Assembly (NCBI GenBank): GCA_029204225.1
Contig: CM055101.1
Location: 57,786,920 to 57,850,919, forward strand
Length of the DNA: 64,000 nucleotides
From: Diphasiastrum complanatum
Taxonomy: Eukaryota; Streptophyta; Lycopodiopsida; Lycopodiales; Lycopodiaceae
Direction of reading: 5' to 3'
Shown: positions 44,850 through 56,729 of the stretch, one piece after another
Layout: each line of letters opens with the position of its first letter
Numbering within the stretch: position 1 is the first letter of the stretch
Notes under the pieces: model-generated
The model's input: the letters and a program-made list of their open reading frames with translations, nothing else
Database searches by the model: none
Told to the model about the DNA's origin: nothing
Program-made: the position numbers and the translations under genes

Positions 44850-47569
44850 GTGTGTCCTATGTGGGCTGATTCTGTAATCGATTTGTATGGGCGCGACCAG
44901 GCAAAGGTCCGTTGGCAGGACCATCTCAAAGGAGGACATTGTCTTTGTTACTTGTTAGTAAACCTACCTGAGTGTCTTACTTGTATGTATTCGTGGTGAG
45001 TCTTAGTACTCATGCTTTGTCTGGTTTGCATGATTGCTTGTGATACAAGGAGCTGATGGCTCGAGAAGGAACCTTTCTTTTGAAGGCTGATACCATCAAA
45101 CAAAGAGGACTACAGAATCTATGGGGCAGATTTGCAGTTCAAGTACTCGCACGTGAACGGCAACGAAACGACTCAATGTTTGTAAAGGATGGATGGCTAG
45201 CCTGTTTCTTGGGCTAGTTTCATTTGCGACAACGCCCACCAGACGCAAGCAAGAAGGCAAAAGTTGGAAAAGGCAATTTCAGAGGAGATCTTCTATGGAG
45301 CAGTTGGTCTTCATTTTGGAACGGCCACCTTCGAAACTGAAACTCACTGAGCATGGGTGTTATCCATGATCAGTTGGATTTTTCCTCAAAGGGGAAAGAC
45401 TAGGATCCTCTTCAGAGATTGGCAACAAGTTGGATCGAGCCATAATCCTAGCAGATGGGAAGCAAAGTGTTGGAAAGGCTTTTTGTCTGAATAACTCTAC
45501 TCTAAGTCCGATCAGCTGATTTTATAAGTGGAGGGGAACTATCACCACACCTCTCTCTTGGGGCAAATTTTGAATGAAAGTTGATCAAAACGGGGGCAAA
45601 TTGAAGGTGACCTAGCCATACTCACACGAGAAGACTGGCGAACTTTGGACCTAATAAGTTGACAAGTTTTTGTTGTGGAAAGGAAAGCTTGTTATAGGCT
45701 TTCTCTGGACTAGCAATGATGAGGAAACATATGAGTACACTGGCTTGTGTTACGTGTAAGGAAGCTGATCAATGAAGGAACTGTGAAAGTTGAGTCTTGC
45801 ATGAGAGACTTGGTATTTCGAACGGACGCTACAACTAACAATCCATTGTCTTTATGAAAGGCGTTTGTTTGAGGAGCAAAATCGTCTATTATAAGTGCAG
45901 CTTGTGTTGGAATAGAGAACATACTTCTGACTATGCAATAATCGGTCATTTAAAGAAAACAAATTTACAATGATTTCTTGCATGCCATGTAAGAATTGTT
46001 ATAATTAACACATGAGAGTGTCCAAAGTGCTCAAGGTAAGACAAAACATTACATGAACCTCATCGAGAGAGTTTTTCGTGACTTTCAAGTCGGTGATTGC
46101 AGATGAATAAATATATTCAAAAACCAAGAATCATTCATATTGAAAATCATTATAAGGTGATGTGGACCTTAGAAGATGATGAAGAGAGTTGGGTTTTTAG
46201 CTTATTGTTGGAAGTATAATACTTTGGACCATAAATGAGCCTACATAAGGCTCCAAGAGTGATTGATTGATATTGCAAAACTGGTCACAATATCTTGCTC
46301 TAGAAAAGCAATATTGGATTCCATAATCAAGAGCAATCAAAAGCATTGAATTCTCCCACATGTGTGTGGTATGGACTCCCGTACGGCCTATTATCAAAGA
46401 TTAAGTGTAATCAAGTTTAGATAGCAAAGCATTCACGAAAACTCAAGACAAATGTGTAGAAAACTCGAGATTGCCAATGTGCTCTCAAAAAACTATCTCC
46501 TCACTATGGAATGGTGGATAGTATGTACAAAAGGTCTTCCTTCCACACGGGTTAGGTGAAAATCCAGCACGTAATAAAGAAGTTGATTAACTCTTTTTGC
46601 CCTAACAAGTCAATCTTACCTAACCCTAAAATTTTGCTAAGTTGGTGACTAGGTAAATCAACCACCTATTGGATTATTCTCCTTCTTACCAATCGACCAA
46701 TCGATTTTAATCTTCACCCATTGTTAATCTAGTTTTGTGGATTTTCCTGTGTCTTTACACAGTCTGCAGTTTTACAAGTGTTTTTACACAGTCTACAAAA
46801 TTACATGGAGTTTACGACAATGTCTCCTTTTTCGCCTGTCAAGAATCCCGTTGAAAAATGTAGTGTCGTCTTTTTCACATTTTTTGCCTGACAGAAATCT
46901 CGGGTAAAATCATAGTGTCGCATTTTTTCGTTTTTCCAAAGAGCCTCACCCGACAGTGTCGCCTGTGGCTGTTTTAGTTCATTTTTGCAGAGCTACAATT
47001 TTGGTTCATTTATGCAGACAGAACGTTTACGGCCAATTTCTCCGCTTATCAACAATCAATGACAAGGACTGGATGGATGCCAGCGGATCACCAGCCAACT
47101 GGTGATCGCAATTGATGACCTAATTTCTTAGTATAAATAGTTGTTCATAATAATACAATTCATGATCATTGTCAAGTTATCATAAGCATTTTGAATAGTT
47201 AGCTCTCTCTCTGAAATCTGCAAGCTTGGACACTCCTGAGCATTCTAGCTCATTTCTTAGAGTTGTTTTAGATATTGCTATTGCGCTATTGCTTATCAGC
47301 ATTGTGCTTAATTTAGACTTTCTTTTAGCCACTCAAAAAATGCTTAGAGTACATGGCTTCGATCCATAACTTAATGTACTAATTTACTTCTGCTTCGTTT
47401 TGAATCAATATTATCCTTTATTGCGTTCAGTTTTTGTATGCGTTTCTGTATTTCTTCGTGACTAATTCACAAACAATTTGCGACTAATTATTTGTCTAAT
47501 AATTTTTTATGCTTAATTGTTTGGCTACGTAATCACTGTAGTACTAGCGATTTCAAAGTTAGTTACTAT
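44850..47569. other. Unassigned sequence, probably retroelement remnants
   Basis: No domain recognised. 46750-46980 contains a repeated AGTGTCGTCTTTTTCAC / AGTGTCGCATTTTTTCG motif and TTTACACAGTCT twice. TATAAATAG at 47142 followed by a 400-bp stretch before the copia F gag could be its LTR promoter, but no primer-binding site or LTR ends are evident. Confidence 0.35.
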
Positions 47570-50500
47570 AAGTTCAAACGTGATTTCTATGACTATTGTC
47601 TTGTTTGAAATTGATAAGCGTAGTCATGCATTGGAAAGATGAAGATAGTTTATTTCGCCATGCACGAAAAGTTTTGTAAAGCTTTCGCACTTATTATCCT
47701 CAATATATCAGATACACAAATTGGACACATAGCTAAAGCTAAAATGTCAAGAGACGTTTGGGACATTTTGAACTCACTATATGATGCGAGGGACGTAACT
47801 ACTAAGTTACATCTACGAAAGAAATTCTTCACATTCAAAATGTCTACTAGTGATTCTCTTCAGAGTCACATTAACTAGTTTAAGAATCTCTTGCAATAGA
47901 TGGCCGTTGTCAGATTAGTCATAGACGATCAAGACACAATTACGACATTGCTTTCAAGCTTGCCCTCTATATATGAGAACTAGGTTATGATCATATCAAC
48001 ACACTCAGGTTTAACTTTTACTAGAGTTATAACTATGTTGTTGCAAGAAGACAATCGAAGAAGTCAAGACACTCCGTCTACTTCCTCCTCTCAGGTTCTA
48101 TATGTCAACAAAGGCTCTAAGCAACAGAAGCATAAAAGCTCCAAGAAGACTGCAACGAATCAGAAATAGATTCAAGGTCAAGAACAATCATCGAATCCAC
48201 AATCGAAGAAGAAGATGTTTTGCGGGTATTGCAAGTGCAATAACCAAATTAAGGATTGCTGAATTCTCCAAGCGAAGAATGCAGCCAAGCAACCTGATCA
48301 ACAAGCAAACATAGTTTCATCATTTCCACAGGTCAAAGTGGACGAAGGCGCATTTATGGTCAAAAATCAAAGTGCATTTTTAGATGATTCATGGTTTCTG
48401 GATTCTGGAGCAACTCAACATATGACCAATCAACGTGAGATCTTCAACTCCTACACTCCTTACAACACGAAAAAATTTGTTCATCTTGGTGACAATTGTG
48501 TTCACACTATTGAAGGTGAAGGTACTGTAAGATTGCGGTTCTAGCATGATCAATTCAAATTACTATCAAAGGTCTTATATGTTCCTAAACTCTCTACAAA
48601 TCTGTTATCAGTGAGTAGAATTTAGGTCATAAGGTAGAATTTGAATCTGATCAATGCAAAATTATTGATGGGAGTCATAAGATCCTTACACTCGGCAAGA
48701 GGCAAGGTTACTTATATAGATTGGCACATTGCTATTTTGAGTCTAGTCAAGCCTTGAAAACCTCTGTTCTAGTCAATAAAACATTATTATGGCATCATCG
48801 CTTAGGACACTTGAATCATGAATCTGTTTCGAATATGTCCAAACAATCCATGGTTCTTGATATCGACTATCTTTCTGGTAGGGTCGATCTCCTTGTCTGT
48901 CATAGCTGCATCTTTGGAAAGTAGGCTAGGATTCCTTTTAGATCAAACCATATGCATGCACCAAAAGATTTATTAGATGTTGTTCATACAAATATATGTG
49001 GACCTAAACAAACTCCCTCATTACTAGATACAAAGTATTTCATTATCTTTATTTACGAATTCTCTAGAAGATCAATTGTTTATTTTATTAAATAGAAATC
49101 AAAGGCTTTCATCAAATTCAGACAATTCGAAGAGCCTGCTGAGAATCAAACTGGCAAACGAATCAAAGCATTGAGGTTAGTTATAACAAGGGATAATACA
49201 TCTCCAACGAATTCAAGTACTATTGCCTTAATAAGGGCATTGAGCAACAATATATTACATCCTATTTGTCTCACTCAAATGGTCTTGCTGAGAGAAAGAA
49301 CAAAACCTTAGTTGAATCGGCAAAGTGCATGTTATCACATGCGACACTTTTGAAGTGCTTCTGGGATGAAGCTGTTCAAACAACAACCTATATTCAGAAC
49401 AGATGTTCTACTAAAGGCCTCTCAGACAAAACACCATTGAAGTTTGCACAGGTACCAAACCTTCTTTATCAAACTTACGAGTTTTTGGATGTACTGCTTT
49501 TGTGCAGATTCCTCGTGATCACAGGAAGAAGCTTGACTTCCAGAGTATCAAATGTGTTTTCATCAGCTGCACTACTTCATATCAAGCCTACAAGTAGTTC
49601 GATCCCATCGAGTCGAAGATATTCACTAGCCGGGATGTCATCTTCATCGAAGATTAGTTTGAAGACCTCAAAGAAAAGGGCAGTCCCCATGTGGCCAACC
49701 TATCAGATTCTCCTGATGCTTTGAACTTTCTAGCTCCTTAGTCGACTTTTCCTATTGAAGGTCCAAGCTCCTCTACTCTTGACGAACAACAAATCAATGA
49801 CAAATCAAAAGATGATGATGTTGCAGATTAGCAACTACAGTATGATGGAAATAATCAACTTCTTGTATTACCCAAGAGATCTTCAAGGACTACAGACCGC
49901 CTAACCGATATATCGACAAGTCTGCAGCTTATCTTGTTCAAGAACTGACGTCTATCCAAGAGGCACTCAACTCACAGCCTGATTCAGATCTCTGGAAAGA
50001 AGCTATGGATAAAGAGTATTCATTTCTTATCAAAAACCAGATGTGGACGATTGTTGAATTACCTGCCAGCAGAAACGTAGTTGATTTCAAATGGATTTTC
50101 AAGGTCAAGTACAACGCAGATGGAAACATCAACAGAAGAAAGACACGACTTGTAGCCATAGGATTTTCTCATGTATACAACGTCGACTACACTGAGACTT
50201 TTAGTTTGGTCGTCAAGCATTCTTCTATTCGACTCTTGCTATCGTTTGCCACTGCAGCATATTTGGAAATACATCAAATGGATGTACAGACAGCATATCT
50301 CAATGGAGTATCGAAGAAGGCATCTACATGGTGCAACCCAAAGGTTATATTATCGAGGGTAAACACAATCATGTGTGTAAACTCCATAAGGCACTTTATG
50401 GCTTGAAGTAATCTGCTCGAGCATGGTTTCAAAGGATCAATACTTTCCTCATTGATCACGACTATACACCTAGCTCTTCAGATTCAAATGTTTACTTCAA

Positions 50501-50755
50501 AGTAGTGCAACAGTCTTTTATCATTATCACTTTGTACGTGGATGATACATTACTTTTCAGCAACAATACTGATTTGATAAAAGAAGCCAAGATAATGCTA
50601 TTTTCTGAATTCGACATGACCGATCTAGGTGAAGCTTATTTCTGCCTTGGTATACAAATCCACAGAGATAGAAAAACAGAATTTGGTCTATATTACACAA
50701 CAGAGGTACATCTACCATTACAGGAGTTCCTGAATACAAAAAGGGCCCTATAAGA
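47570..50755 (+). pseudogene. Copia element F: gag to reverse transcriptase, truncated
   Basis: Gag: WDILNSLYDARDVTTKLHLR, FFTFKMSTSDSLQ; zinc knuckle MFCGYCKCNNQIKDC (His replaced by Gln). Protease: SWFLDSGATQHMTNQ. Pre-integrase: VLYVPKLSTNLLSVSR, LLWHHRLGHLNHES. Integrase: LLDVVHTNICGPKQT (Asp to Asn at the first catalytic position), RLVITRDNTSPTN in shifted frame, HSNGLAERKNKTLVES. Reverse transcriptase: WTIVELPASRNVVDFKWIFK, IHQMDVQTAYLNG, YVDDTLLFSNN, DMTDLGEAYFCLGIQI. It stops near 50690 without RNase H. Frameshifts and stops are frequent. Same lineage as copia E. Confidence 0.9.
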
Positions 50756-51452
50756 AATGCCATGTAATGGATGAATTTGTTGAAATTAAAAATTATAATA
50801 AGTGTCTGACCGTAGTAGTTTGAACACAAAACCGCTCTGGTGATAGTCATGGTTGCAGTCATGGTTAACTAAGGTTTCTCTCAGGAAAAATCATGCCTCG
50901 GGAGAAATAAACTCTTGGGAGAAGAGAGAGTGGGGGAAAGAATTGAAAAGAAGAGCACCAACTATATTACACTATAGATGGAACAAACTAGAGGATAAAT
51001 AGATGGACATCATTATAACATTTGCATCAATTAGCAGTCACCATCTTTGAATGCTACATAAAATGCCTACAACTCTCGAGAAAAAAGAGAGATGGCAAGA
51101 TTTGAAAAGAAAAGAGCGGCAACCAAAATACACGGATTGAGAAAACTCAAAACTCAAACATAAAAAAATGAGCGACATGACAACATTTGAATCAAAGATC
51201 AATCTCATTCTTCAAGTGCTACATGAAATGATAATCTGGTATGTGAAATGTATAAAGGCGCTGAGTATGTTTCATTTATTTATTTTTCTGTTGAATTGAT
51301 ATTGGATCAATCTACTTTTTCTTCTTAATAAAGATCCATATTCCATGCAGCATCCCAAATTTTCTTTTGCTACTCAATTGATATATTTTGTCTGTCATGG
51401 AAAGATTGGTTTGCTAGGTTATTGTAAAAGATTAGAAGAATATGGTAACTAG
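50756..51452. other. Unassigned sequence
   Basis: A purine-rich segment is loosely repeated (about 50920-51010 and 51080-51190, with AAAGAATTGAAAAGAA / AAGATTTGAAAAGAAA). No gene recognised. Confidence 0.4.
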
Positions 51453-54197
51453 CATTGTTTAGAAGATGTAATTAGACGTATATCTTCATATTGTGCTCAA
51501 AAAGACAATATTTTACGAATAAGATTGCTAGAGAATGAGGTTCTCCAAAAAGAAAATGAAAATCCACAAAATAATAGTGAGTTATTGCAAAAAATCATAG
51601 TGAGTACAAGAAAAGAGATTGATCAAATAAAAATCGAATCGAATAATGGTCGTTCTGCATACTCACAACTATTGAAAGATGTTGACTTGATAGGTAAAAA
51701 GGTAAGAACAAAAAAACAAAAGCGAGTGATCAACACAAATATTCAGAATTTGTCATCAACAGGAGGCTATCGGAAAGGAGAATTTATGCATTCAAGTAAG
51801 TTTTTGACTTTTGCCTTTGCAATCTTTTTTATACTTCAAGATTTCCAGATCTTATATTGTTTTAGCATGATTGTAAATTGCAACATCAATCCTCTATTAT
51901 TATTATTATTATTATTTTACATATCTGTATTGGTTGGGAATCAAAATGTGAAAGACAATGCTACTATAGGCAAGTCTTTTGGCTCTGTGTTGACAACAAA
52001 ATCAATTGAGTCATTGATGACTAATAATCGAAACAATCGTGTTAAGATAAAATTTGTTGGTGCATTAATGATTGGAGTAAAAAAAAAACTCGACAATACT
52101 ATAATTCTAGGAGCATGTGATTTTGCTGGAATAAGTAGAGATGCTTATGGCACCATATTTAAGATTATCAAATAAGCAAGCTTTGACGCCGGGTAGCGTT
52201 AAGAAATTTCCTATTCCACGACCATTTCAAATGAAATCAGAACGTGATTCAATGAATAGAGGAATTCAAAAGAGTATAGGTGTTCCATTTCATATCAAGG
52301 AAGTATATCAATCAAAGGACAAAAAATCCATGTCTTACAATCAGTCAAATAACTTGTTTGTCGATATGAATATGTTATTAAGATTTATTATACATTTCTA
52401 TGATATTTCCACGAAAAAGAAAGACAGTAAGATAGTCTTGGTATTGAAGCTGGATGAATCAGAATTGATTAAAGGACAAAAAATGGAGAGAGTGAGTATA
52501 ACACTCTTAATGGAGCACTTCAAAAGAATAACGCTCAAGGAGATTTTAACTTCAGTGTTCAGTCCGAGAATGACATCTGCTGGTTGGCAGCCTTTGAGAT
52601 ATGATAATTTAACATCTAATGAGTTTTGATATTGTATGTTACTTGGATCTGATATTGTTATCAATTGACTAGTTTTTTGTCTATCCATTTTTTAGGTTTT
52701 AAAAGAAGATCATGACATCCTGTCATGGGTGTTTAGCAAAACAACATATCCCATAATCATCAAAGAGCATATGGATGGGGAACTTTTCAATGTACCTGGA
52801 ATAGGAGACTTCAAGATAGAGTGGCATTTAGCTGGTGATTTGAAATCTTTAAAATGTATGTTCAACGTTTCCCATGGACCAACCTCCAAAAATCCATGTT
52901 TATATTGTATGAAATCATCAAATGACATGACCAAGAATACAAGAATAACAAGAGACAAAGAGGATCCAAATTGGAAACCTGTTCTGCCAATTCCTCTACA
53001 AAACGTACATATTTACACTCTCCATGCTGAGGTTAGAATAATCGAAAAGCTTGCGTATTGTCACATATTATATGCTTGGAACACAAAGCCAGAATCATCT
53101 TCCAAGGAGGCTATTTCTAGATTAGAAGATGTTCTGTCTAAAGCAGGTCTCCATAAAGGACATGTTAAAATACAAAAGGACTTTAAGCTTTCGGAAAAAA
53201 AAAAAAATTTTACCTTGCAAGCCAAGCATTGGCGGTGTAAAGGCACAAAGATTTTTATCAAACCATTCAGGAAAGCCATCTAAGATGCGTTACTTAGTTT
53301 GGAGAGACATCGTAGCTGCTACTCAAGATTTTGTTCATGATGGAGTAACAAGGGTAATGAAAGTTGAAGTATGGAAAAAATTAGATGATATGGTTAAAAT
53401 ATTACGAAAGGAAATATTTTCAAACAATGACTTGCTACTGCTCCAGAAACGTTGTGTTGAGTTTGTAGATGCAGTTGAAGTGGCTTGGGGAGAGGATCAT
53501 ATCACACGTTACATGGTAGGCATTTAAAAACAGATATCAAGCTACCATTTTATTTTATTTTTTGAAGTTTACCTATTGATAGAAATTGCTGATATTTTGC
53601 AGCACATTAAGACACCATTCCATATCCTTAGCAGAAAATCATGGAAGTTTGAGTATATGGTCTTCACAAGGGATGGAAAAATCTCATTGGCAAGCCAGAG
53701 CAACATTTCATAAAAACACACAGCATGGTGGCCTCAATGGTAGACACAGATATATTCTTCAGCCATTTCAATGGTTTTATCGACGAGCACAAATACGACA
53801 TCAAACAAAATCTATAAATTACATCAAGTTCAGAAAGGCATGTAAATTTATACATCAAGGGAGGTAGGTTGACAGACACAACATTGTACTATATATTTGT
53901 AATTTGTTTTGAAAAAAAATTACATTTCCAACTGATTGAATATATCTATATCTCCTTGCCATCTTCATTTCATTCTTCTAATATCAGCTGTATTTTGTTG
54001 AACTTTGGTATGCATGGGCAGAAAAATATATAAAAGAATTTTACCACTCATTTTTCACTTTTACAAGTGGAGAATACAATAATTTTGTAGATTTTATTTC
54101 GGTTGTGGATTTAATTTCTGACACCCATATTTTTGAACTGTTTATGGCTAGACATAAGCATATGGCAAGGACAACACAAACTACAAGAGAGCCTTAG
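51453..54197 (+). pseudogene. Multi-exon transposase-like gene of unassigned family
   Basis: Likely exons: 51453-51797 (coiled-coil-like, Glu/Lys-rich; donor GTAAGT), about 51971-52629, 52696-53512, 53603-53863 and 53988-54197 (ends at TAG). Key motifs: IVLVLKLDESELIKGQKMERVSI (near 52435-52500), IEWHLAGDLKSLKCMFNV (near 52825), NPCLYC (52895) and SSQGMEKSHWQARATFHK (near 53660). An acidic LKLDE, a later DLK and a CxxC resemble the spaced acidic residues and zinc site of eukaryotic DDE-type transposases, and I recall similar uncharacterised eukaryotic proteins, but I cannot name the family. Frames shift near 52170 and at the A-run at 53200, there is a TGA at 52627, and one more shift is likely near 53603, so this copy is damaged. 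Confidence 0.5.
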
Positions 54198-54248
54198 AGA
54201 ATCAGGGTTTCTGCGCAACAACTTAAGACTATTAGGTGAAATGAGATT

Positions 54249-54875
54249 TTGAGAAATCTCCGCATTGCAGTCCGTGTCGTGTTGAGCCCTCCAACTAAAC
54301 CTTGGATCCCCACGTCAATGGAAGAAGAAGTCCATAATTTCATTGAATCCGAGGTGCAGACTGCAGGAACATTGCCCCCGGATGTCAAAGAACTTTTTGA
54401 TTTTGACGGTTCCACTATTGTTGGATTTGTTGGTGGTGGATCTCTTGGATTGCTTGGTGGATCGCCTAGTGGATCTGCTGATGAATCTCTTGGTGGTGGA
54501 TCTCCTCCAGCTGCTAGATCTCCTACTCATTCACAGCTACCCTGGACTGGAAAGGGGATGGATAGGATGCAGCCGCCACCAAGACAACAACGCAAAAAAA
54601 GCCAGTCCAAATTTATGGAGGACATTAAAAAGTACCAAAAGAGCACCAGACTATTGCGTCCTCGAGATCCTTTTCTGAACATAATCAAAAAAATGATGGA
54701 CAATATAGTCTTGAATTACAAGATCACTGGCGAGGTTGTATCTGCATTGTAGGAGGCTACTGAGAATCACCTCACAACAATCTTCAAAGATGCCTACCTG
54801 TGTGTCCAACATGCCAAGCGAGTGATACTCATGCCACGTGATTTAATGTTGGCTATGAGAATTAGAAAAAAATAA
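54249..54875 (+). pseudogene. Divergent histone H3-like gene with a premature stop
   Basis: The C-terminal 95 codons align with the H3 histone fold: EDIKKYQKSTRLL (H3 EIRKYQKSTELL), DPFLNIIKKM, VVSAL-stop-EATENHL (H3 AVLALQEASEAYL), IFKDAYLCVQHAKRV (H3 LFEDTNLCAIHAKRV), MPRDLMLAMRIR (H3 MPKDIQLARRIR). Loop 1 has the canonical H3 length. The only lesion is TAG at 54750-54752, exactly where H3 has CAG (Gln); the frame then stays open to TAA at 54873. The N-terminus is unlike H3: a long Gly/Ser/Leu stretch (54415-54510) and RQQRKKSQSK instead of the lysine-marked tail. The fold could start at the ATG at 54558. Possibly a pseudogene or a read-through or edited gene. Confidence 0.8.
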
Positions 54876-55026
54876 ATTGGAAAAGGCCCTGAGCCAAAAT
54901 GTACAGTGTTCATACTTAATAGAAGCCCTAAGGGCCAATTTTCAATATTCATCTGATGCACATTTGATTTATATTGTAGAATTTTATATTTGTGTGATGC
55001 AAAATAAAGTTAAATTCTACAATCTG
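54876..55026. other. Spacer
   Basis: AT-rich, no feature seen. Confidence 0.4.
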
Positions 55027-55343
55027 ATCATGGAGGAGCGAGAAGATTGACTATTTGACCTGGTCAGAAGCGTCATTTTCGCGCTCTTGTGTGATCACGG
55101 AGGAGGGCAAAAACTGACCATTTGACTTGGTTAAAAATGCAATTTTTGCGCTCCTGTGTGATCACCATTTGACTTAGTTAGAAGCGCCATTCTCGCACTC
55201 CCGCTTGATGACGTAAGAGCGCAAGAATGGTGCTTCTGACCAAGTCGAATGGTCAGTTTTTGCTCTCCTCTGTGATCACGCAGGAGCACAAAAATGGCGC
55301 TTCTGACCAAGTCAAATGGTCAGTTTTCGCTCTCCTCCATGAT
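55027..55343. mobile_element. Fold-back (MITE-like) inverted-repeat element, about 317 bp
   Basis: The ends ATCATGGAGGAGCGAGAA and TTTTCGCTCTCCTCCATGAT are inverted repeats. Each arm holds about two tandem subunits of roughly 80 bp with TGACCATTTGACTTGGTCAGAAGCGCCATTTTTGCGCTCC-type sequence, in opposite orientation in the two arms, meeting near 55190. The whole could fold into a long hairpin. No coding capacity. Confidence 0.8.
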
Positions 55344-56354
55344 ACCCTTTTTGTGATTATCCAAGAAGTTTAGATTTATATTAGCATTTATAATTTTGAA
55401 ATATAATGAGCAAAAGGAGAACAACAATTTTGAAACATACAATTGCAAACATTTTTTATTCATTGAGTTTTTGGTACATAATAGCCTTCATCTCACTTGA
55501 CAACAGAGTAGGCTTTAAAATTTTTGATGCAAGAATATGAGCATCAGATTCTTTGGAAAATGGGCTAGTGGCCGCTCCAATTACTAGCCTATGGCACAGA
55601 AGATGGGAAAGATCCTATCTATTTGATGTTCAAACTCTGTACCACATAGAAGTCTTGAAACCTCAATCCTGGCGTTCTCCATGATGGTGTGGAATTGTAA
55701 ACCTAGTAAAATGGTGGTCTAGATTGGTAAGAAAAACAACTAAATCACATAAAGCAACTAATGCAGAAAAATTCTTGAACATAAAAAGGCAAAACTAGAG
55801 TTGTGAAAATGAGGAAGGTGTCTCATATTTATAGTTTTTTTTTTAACAATAATTTTTTTAAACTATATTTCGGAACAATGGTTTACATAAATACATACTC
55901 ATATCGGTTGAGTGTGCATTTTGGCACAATGAGAGGCATGAATTAAAAGCGTACACACATATTCAATATTCGGACACATGGCATGTGCCTATTAGATAAC
56001 AACTCAGTTCCTGACATGTGTCAGAATCCTAATGATGATGGTCACTAACGTGCTAGAGGTCAAGGAATAATATGATGCCACTTGTCCATGCATTCTCTTT
56101 TACCAATAAAAAGTCAATACGTGGATTTCAAGTTTGACTCCACACATGTGGGATAACATGTTTTGTATATAAATTTCATTGAACCCAATCGTGACACTTT
56201 CTTTTTATAGTTTTCGCAAATCTGATTAGTGCACACCTGTAGACGCACATATGATACCTATTTTCTATTTGCGCATAAGTCCAATATCCATTTCATACAC
56301 TTTAAAATTTTTAGCTTCATCACCATCTTTTTGAGCCTTTGTCAGATCCTTGTT
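55344..56354. other. AT-rich sequence upstream of the second H3-like gene
   Basis: No gene. TATATAAATTTC at 56166-56177 is a candidate TATA box about 180 bp before the ATG at 56355. An in-frame ATG at 56229 would add 42 hydrophobic residues not found in histones, so 56355 is preferred. Confidence 0.4.
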
Positions 56355-56729
56355 ATGGTTAGAGTGAAGCAAACAACCAGGACTAATCAGCATTCCAATC
56401 CAGTTCAAAGTGAAGTTTTGAGCCTCAGGCCACTCGGTACTGGTAGGAGAACATCGATGAGAAGAAGCCATTGGATAAAAAAGTATCAATGGTCAACGGA
56501 GCTTATGATTCCAAAGGCTCCATTCTATCGTTTGGTACGTGAAATCACCAGAGAGAATCTGGGTAGGTACAATCGTTTTACAGTTTCAACTATTATGGTC
56601 CTTCAAGAAGCCTACGAAGATTTTCAAGCTCAATTTTTTGACGATTCCTTCCTACTTGCCATCCATGCAAAGCGTGTCAGCATTATGCCCAAAGATTTTC
56701 AACTTTTATCTAGATTAAGCTTTGAGTAA
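56355..56729 (+). CDS. Divergent histone H3 variant, CENH3-like, intact
   Basis: 124 residues, no stop, no intron. The start MVRVKQTTRT mirrors H3 ARTKQTARK, keeping Lys4 but with Thr at Lys9. The tail is shorter than in H3 and lacks Lys14, Lys27 and Lys36 equivalents. Alpha-N and fold: WIKKYQWSTELMIPKAPFYR (residues 40-59), LVREI, loop 1 TRENLGRYNR (65-74), LQEAYEDF (83-90), AIHAKRVSIMPKDFQL (102-117). Between REI and LQ there are 18 residues against 17 in canonical H3; a longer loop 1, plus IP-AP before it, EDF, and KDF for KDI, are CENH3-type traits. There are no Trp in loop 1 and no C-terminal GKGRPW-like end. It may be a centromeric variant, another H3 variant or a young pseudogene. Confidence 0.75.
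   Translation: MVRVKQTTRTNQHSNPVQSEVLSLRPLGTGRRTSMRRSHWIKKYQWSTELMIPKAPFYRLVREITRENLGRYNRFTVSTIMVLQEAYEDFQAQFFDDSFLLAIHAKRVSIMPKDFQLLSRLSFE

Noticed and set aside
56229-56354. N-terminal extension of the second H3-like protein
   Set aside because: It adds a Phe/Ile-rich 42-residue stretch without histone character, and the downstream ATG begins with an H3-like MVRVKQT.
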